From the NCBI GenBank assembly GCA_002892395.1, contig NBBL01000005.1, forward strand, positions 124,001-188,000: DNA of 64,000 bases, written 5' to 3'. This document shows positions 60,817 through 64,000 of this stretch, one piece after another. The notes under the pieces were generated by a model. That model saw only the letters and a list, made by a program, of their open reading frames with translations, searched no databases and was not told where the DNA came from. Made by a program: the position numbers and the translations under genes. Every line of letters begins with the position of its first letter. The stretch's first letter is position 1. Source of the stretch: Lachnospiraceae bacterium (GTDB lineage Bacteria; Bacillota; Clostridia; Lachnospirales; Lachnospiraceae).

Positions 60817-63234
60817 ATGCTGGCACCGCTCAGTTGGTTAAAGGAATATGTTGAAATTTCCTGCACACCCAAGGAGCTTCAGGAGAAGCTGTTCTCCTGC
60901 GGCTTTGAAGTGGAGGAGTTGAAGGAGGTGGGTGCAGACATCAAAGGGGTTGTGGTGGGCCTTGTGGAGAGCTGTGAGCCGATTCCGGACACACATCTGC
61001 ATGTTTGCCGGGTAGACTGCGGGGTTCACGGAAGGCTTCAGATTTGCTGCGGCGCAGACAACGTGGCAGTCGGAAAAAAATTTCCGACTGCGCTGCCCGG
61101 CGCCACCGTATATGAGACAAATCGTGAGCGCACGGAGGTCACCGGCGTCACAACCATTAAAAAGGGAAAGCTTCGAGGCTATGAGTCCCAGGGAATGCTC
61201 TGCTCCGGAACGGAGCTGGGGGTGAGCGAGGAAATGTACCCCGGGGCAGGCTACCAGGGGCTGCTCCTTCTGCCGGATGAGGCGGAGACAGGAGCGGACG
61301 TGAAGCCGATTCTGGGGCTTGATGACTGGATCTTTGATATCGCCGTCACGGCAAACCGACCGGATTGTCAGAGTATTTACGGGATCGCAAGAGAAGTGGC
61401 AGCGGTGCTGGACAAACCGATCAAGGAGCTGGAGACCGATTATACCATCTCGGAGGAGGCGCTTCCGGGGCTCAGGGTTTCCGTGGAGGCGCCGGAGCTT
61501 TGCCCCCGTTATCTCGCCCATTATGTGTCGGATGTGAAGGTAGGGGACTCTCCGGCATGGATGAAGCGGCGGCTGGCGCTGCTGGGCATTCATCCCATTT
61601 CCAATCTGGTGGATATCACAAATTATGTCATGCTGGAGCTGGGACAGCCCATGCATGCCTATGATCGGGGAAAGGTTTCGGGTGATGCAATCTGTGTGCG
61701 GCGTGCCTCGGACGGAGAAACCATTTTGACCCTAGACGGAGAAACGCTCACGCTGACCGCCTCCAATCTGCTGATTTGCGATGCGGAGAGACCGATCGGT
61801 CTGGCGGGAATCATGGGAGGGATGAATTCGGAGATCCTTCCCGAAACCAAAGAGGTGATTCTGGAAGCGGCAAAATTTGCGCGGGACAACATTCGCCGCA
61901 GCTCCCGTTCTCTGGGGAAGCGAACCGACGCCAGCGCCCGCTTTGAAAAGGGCTGTGATGAATACACAGCGGAGCTGGCCATGCGCCGCGCACTCTGCCT
62001 CATTGAACGCCTCGGATGCGGAAGGATTGCAAAAACCCAGGTGGACGTCAACACAGGTAACAGCATCGAAACGCGGGCGCTCACCGTCAATGTGGATCAA
62101 ATTCAGGGGGTGCTTGGTATTTCCATACCGGAAACAGAGATGCTGCGCATTCTGGAACGCCTCCATATGGAGCCGACACTTGCCGACGGGACACTGAGCC
62201 TTAAAATTCCGCCCTACCGAGAGGACATGGAATCCTATCAGGACGTGGCGGAGGAGGTGATTCGTCTTTACGGATACGAGCATCTGGTTCCCAGCTTTTT
62301 GAAATGTGCGGAGGTGACAAGCGGCGGCCTGAGTCAGCAGCAGGAACGGGAGCTGGCTCTGAAGGAGACACTCTGCGGCGCCGGCTGCTACGAGTGCATC
62401 CACTACTCCTTCTTTTCCCCGGCAGATCTTGACATGCTGCGTTACGCAGAGGATGCCGCGGAGATGCGCGCGATCCGGATTCTGAATCCCATCAGCGAGG
62501 AAATTTCTCTGATGCGCACCACGCTGACGGCCTCCATGGCAAATGCGGTTATGCGGAATCAAAAGAACGGCAATCTGGAGGGACGTCTGTTTGAGATTGC
62601 AAATGTCTTTGTCCCAAAGGCGCTTCCGCTGTCGGAATATCCGGATGAGCGGACGCACCTCGCACTGGCTTTCTTCGGGGAACAGGAGGATTTTTACAGC
62701 TTAAAGGGCGCCTTGGATCTGGTGGCAGAGAGGCTGCACCGTTCCTTCCGCTATGAACAGGGAGGGGAACCGTTCCTCCATCCGTATCAGGCGGCAGCGG
62801 TTATCTGCGGAGACCGGAAGATTGGGTATCTGGGGAAGTTGGCTTATGACATTGCGGAAAAGCTTAGTCTTCGCAGTGACCTGTATCTGGCAGAGCTGGA
62901 TTTAAAGGCACTTTACGGGACGGAGGAAGAAAAAGAAGTGTTTGAACCGCTTCCGCTCTATCCCGAGGTTACGAGGGATCTCGCACTTGTCATGGATCGG
63001 ACGATCAGCTGTGGGCAGGTGGAGGATGGGATTCGCCGAAGCAACAAATATGTGAGAGAGGTCAAGCTCTTTGATGTCTACGAAGGGGCGCCGATTCCGC
63101 CGGACAAGAAGAGTCTGGCGTTTTCCGTGACCTTCCGTCCGAAGGAGGAGTGGAAGGCAGAGGACACCGAGCGGAATGTGGAGAAGATTCTGAACCATCT
63201 GAATCGGGAGTACGGCATTACCCTGCGCCTTTAA
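60817..63234 (+). CDS. pheT: Phenylalanyl-tRNA synthetase beta subunit
   Basis: 805 residues, standard length. The N-terminal tRNA-binding OB domain (VVVGLVESCEPIPDTHLHVCRVDCG) is followed by the B3/B4 editing domain, the B5 DNA-binding-like domain, the class II-like core, and the C-terminal anticodon-binding FDX-ACB domain (PEVTRDLALVMDR, FRPKEEWKAEDTE). It starts 18 bases after pheS with AGGGAGGG. The partner subunit and operon context are unambiguous. Confidence 0.96.
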   Translation: MLAPLSWLKEYVEISCTPKELQEKLFSCGFEVEELKEVGADIKGVVVGLVESCEPIPDTHLHVCRVDCGVHGRLQICCGADNVAVGKKFPTALPGATVYETNRERTEVTGVTTIKKGKLRGYESQGMLCSGTELGVSEEMYPGAGYQGLLLLPDEAETGADVKPILGLDDWIFDIAVTANRPDCQSIYGIAREVAAVLDKPIKELETDYTISEEALPGLRVSVEAPELCPRYLAHYVSDVKVGDSPAWMKRRLALLGIHPISNLVDITNYVMLELGQPMHAYDRGKVSGDAICVRRASDGETILTLDGETLTLTASNLLICDAERPIGLAGIMGGMNSEILPETKEVILEAAKFARDNIRRSSRSLGKRTDASARFEKGCDEYTAELAMRRALCLIERLGCGRIAKTQVDVNTGNSIETRALTVNVDQIQGVLGISIPETEMLRILERLHMEPTLADGTLSLKIPPYREDMESYQDVAEEVIRLYGYEHLVPSFLKCAEVTSGGLSQQQERELALKETLCGAGCYECIHYSFFSPADLDMLRYAEDAAEMRAIRILNPISEEISLMRTTLTASMANAVMRNQKNGNLEGRLFEIANVFVPKALPLSEYPDERTHLALAFFGEQEDFYSLKGALDLVAERLHRSFRYEQGGEPFLHPYQAAAVICGDRKIGYLGKLAYDIAEKLSLRSDLYLAELDLKALYGTEEEKEVFEPLPLYPEVTRDLALVMDRTISCGQVEDGIRRSNKYVREVKLFDVYEGAPIPPDKKSLAFSVTFRPKEEWKAEDTERNVEKILNHLNREYGITLRL

Positions 63235-63242
63235 AAAGCTGC

Positions 63243-63271
63243 TTGCACCTGGACATGATTTATGGTAGGAT
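63243..63271 (+). promoter_or_regulatory. Promoter of secG
   Basis: TTGCAC and TAGGAT with 17-base spacing, directly after pheT. Confidence 0.5.
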
Positions 63272-63328
63272 GAGAGACAGATTTATGTCTGCTTTCGGCA
63301 GACGGGAGAAGAATTTCGGAGGCGCAGC

Positions 63329-63565
63329 ATGCTGAGACATATGAATACGATTTTATCGGCGGTTTTTGTTATTGTATGTGTTGTTTTGTCGGCCATTATT
63401 CTGATGCAGGAAGGAAGAGATCAGGGTCTTGGTGCGATCGGCGGAATGGCGGATTCCTACTGGGGAAAGATTCGGGGGCGCTCCGTCGAGGGGACGCTGG
63501 AGAAGCTGACAACGGCGCTCGCCGTGCTGTTTTTGGTTCTTGCTTTCGTCCTGAATATTGTGTGA
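63329..63565 (+). CDS. secG: Preprotein translocase subunit SecG
   Basis: 78 residues with two membrane helices (TILSAVFVIVCVVLSAIILMQEG and LTTALAVLFLVLAFVLNIV) joined by a polar glycine-rich loop, the SecG topology. It supports SecA-driven export through SecYE. A good GGAGG lies before the ATG. The order secG then rnr is common in Firmicutes. Confidence 0.9.
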   Translation: MLRHMNTILSAVFVIVCVVLSAIILMQEGRDQGLGAIGGMADSYWGKIRGRSVEGTLEKLTTALAVLFLVLAFVLNIV

Positions 63566-63582
63566 AGGCGCTGAAACTGCTG

Positions 63583-63613
63583 AAAGCTCCCGCAAGAATG
63601 CGGGAGCTTTCGT
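63583..63613 (+). terminator. Terminator of secG
   Basis: A perfect 12-bp stem AAAGCTCCCGCA/TGCGGGAGCTTT with an AGAA loop; the 3' T run is short (TTTCGTT). Confidence 0.75.
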
Positions 63614-63646
63614 TCTGTCTGCCGGTATGATGTTAAAGGAGCATTT

Positions 63647-64000
63647 GTGAAAAAAGAGGAAACGCTGCGAAAAAAGCAGCTGCTGCTGGAATGGATGAAC
63701 GATCCGGATTACCGCCCGATGCGCATACGTGAGCTTGCGGCGCTTCTTCATATTCCCCGGGAGGAGCGGGATCAGCTCAGGGAGTGGTTGGACGCGCTTT
63801 CGGAGGAAGGAAAAATCCGGTGCTCAAAGCGTGGACGATACGAGAAGACGGAAGAGACGATGTACACCGGCGCCTTTCTTGCAAATGCGAAGGGATTTGG
63901 ATTTGTCCGCATAGAGGGAAGGAAGGAGGACATCTTTATTCCCCGCGGAGATGTTCATGGTGCGATGCACGGGGACACAGTGAGAATCCGGGTGAAGCAA
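63647..64000 (+). CDS. rnr: Ribonuclease R (5' part, runs off the window)
   Basis: 118 codons are open to the last base. GTG 63647 is preceded by AAAGGAG. The N-terminal winged-helix domain (MRIRELAALLHIPREERDQLREWLDALSEEGKI) is followed by the start of the cold-shock-like OB domain (GAFLANAKGFGFVRIEG, EDIFIPRGDVHGAMHGDTVRIRV), the entry region of RNase R/VacB exoribonucleases. The catalytic RNB domain lies outside the window. Position directly after secG supports the call. Confidence 0.9.
   Translation, partial: MKKEETLRKKQLLLEWMNDPDYRPMRIRELAALLHIPREERDQLREWLDALSEEGKIRCSKRGRYEKTEETMYTGAFLANAKGFGFVRIEGRKEDIFIPRGDVHGAMHGDTVRIRVKQ

Overview
The window looks like a chromosomal segment of a Gram-positive anaerobe of class Clostridia, possibly Lachnospiraceae or a relative. 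The evidence is two LPXTG (sortase-anchored) surface proteins, several lipoproteins with Firmicute lipoboxes, a T-box leader on pheST, a GlpP-type antiterminated glycerol operon ending in a DUF1667 gene, BirA-controlled bioB/bioY and the order pheS-pheT-secG-rnr. Base composition is moderate and fairly even. The exception is the visibly AT-rich stretch at about 56.2-59.4 kb. The species assignment is inference; there is no rRNA, and I see no tRNA, CRISPR array, intact insertion sequence or prophage.

Layout, 1-16 kb: the 3' end of a methyltransferase gene and a membrane protein; a four-gene cluster of two small membrane proteins, a glutaminase and an AbgB-like M20 amidohydrolase; an MgtA-type P-ATPase; a tripartite tricarboxylate transporter (tctC, attenuator, tctB, tctA); then stress and housekeeping genes (csbD-like, thrH, yaaA, sfsA, rhodanese lipoprotein, CDF metal exporter). 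16-26.6 kb: a broken lytic-transglycosylase remnant, two giant LPKTG surface proteins that share a C-terminal module, and a glutaredoxin-like protein.

26.6-41 kb: the glycerol regulon (glpP-glpK-glpF, then glpA-glpB-DUF1667), in which each half has its own promoter and a terminator hairpin in the leader; the convergent zinc/manganese ABC operon; an unusual 172-nt polypurine tract; an NSS-family transporter divergent from a LysR regulator; an orphan HicB; a lipoprotein. 41-52.4 kb: divergent bioB/bioY sharing a BirA operator, lon with an in-frame 24-bp tandem repeat, two multi-spanning acyltransferase-like proteins, an isolated trmD, an HD protein, a glycosyltransferase fused to a winged-helix domain, a KDG-kinase-like PfkB protein and pyruvate kinase.

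52.4-64 kb: nrdA-nrdB behind two NrdR-like boxes, a GntR/FCD regulator divergent from a large alpha/beta-hydrolase-membrane fusion whose promoter carries a GntR-like palindrome, the T-box-pheS-pheT operon, secG and the 5' end of rnr.

The least described parts appear to be (i) the glutaminase/amidohydrolase/two-piece transporter cluster, which I read as a possible N-acyl-glutamine or aminobenzoyl-glutamate scavenging module, (ii) the GntR-hydrolase-membrane unit, (iii) the glycosyltransferase-winged-helix fusion, and (iv) in-frame tandem repeats inside otherwise conserved proteins (Lon, BioB, ZnuA-like, DUF1624-like).
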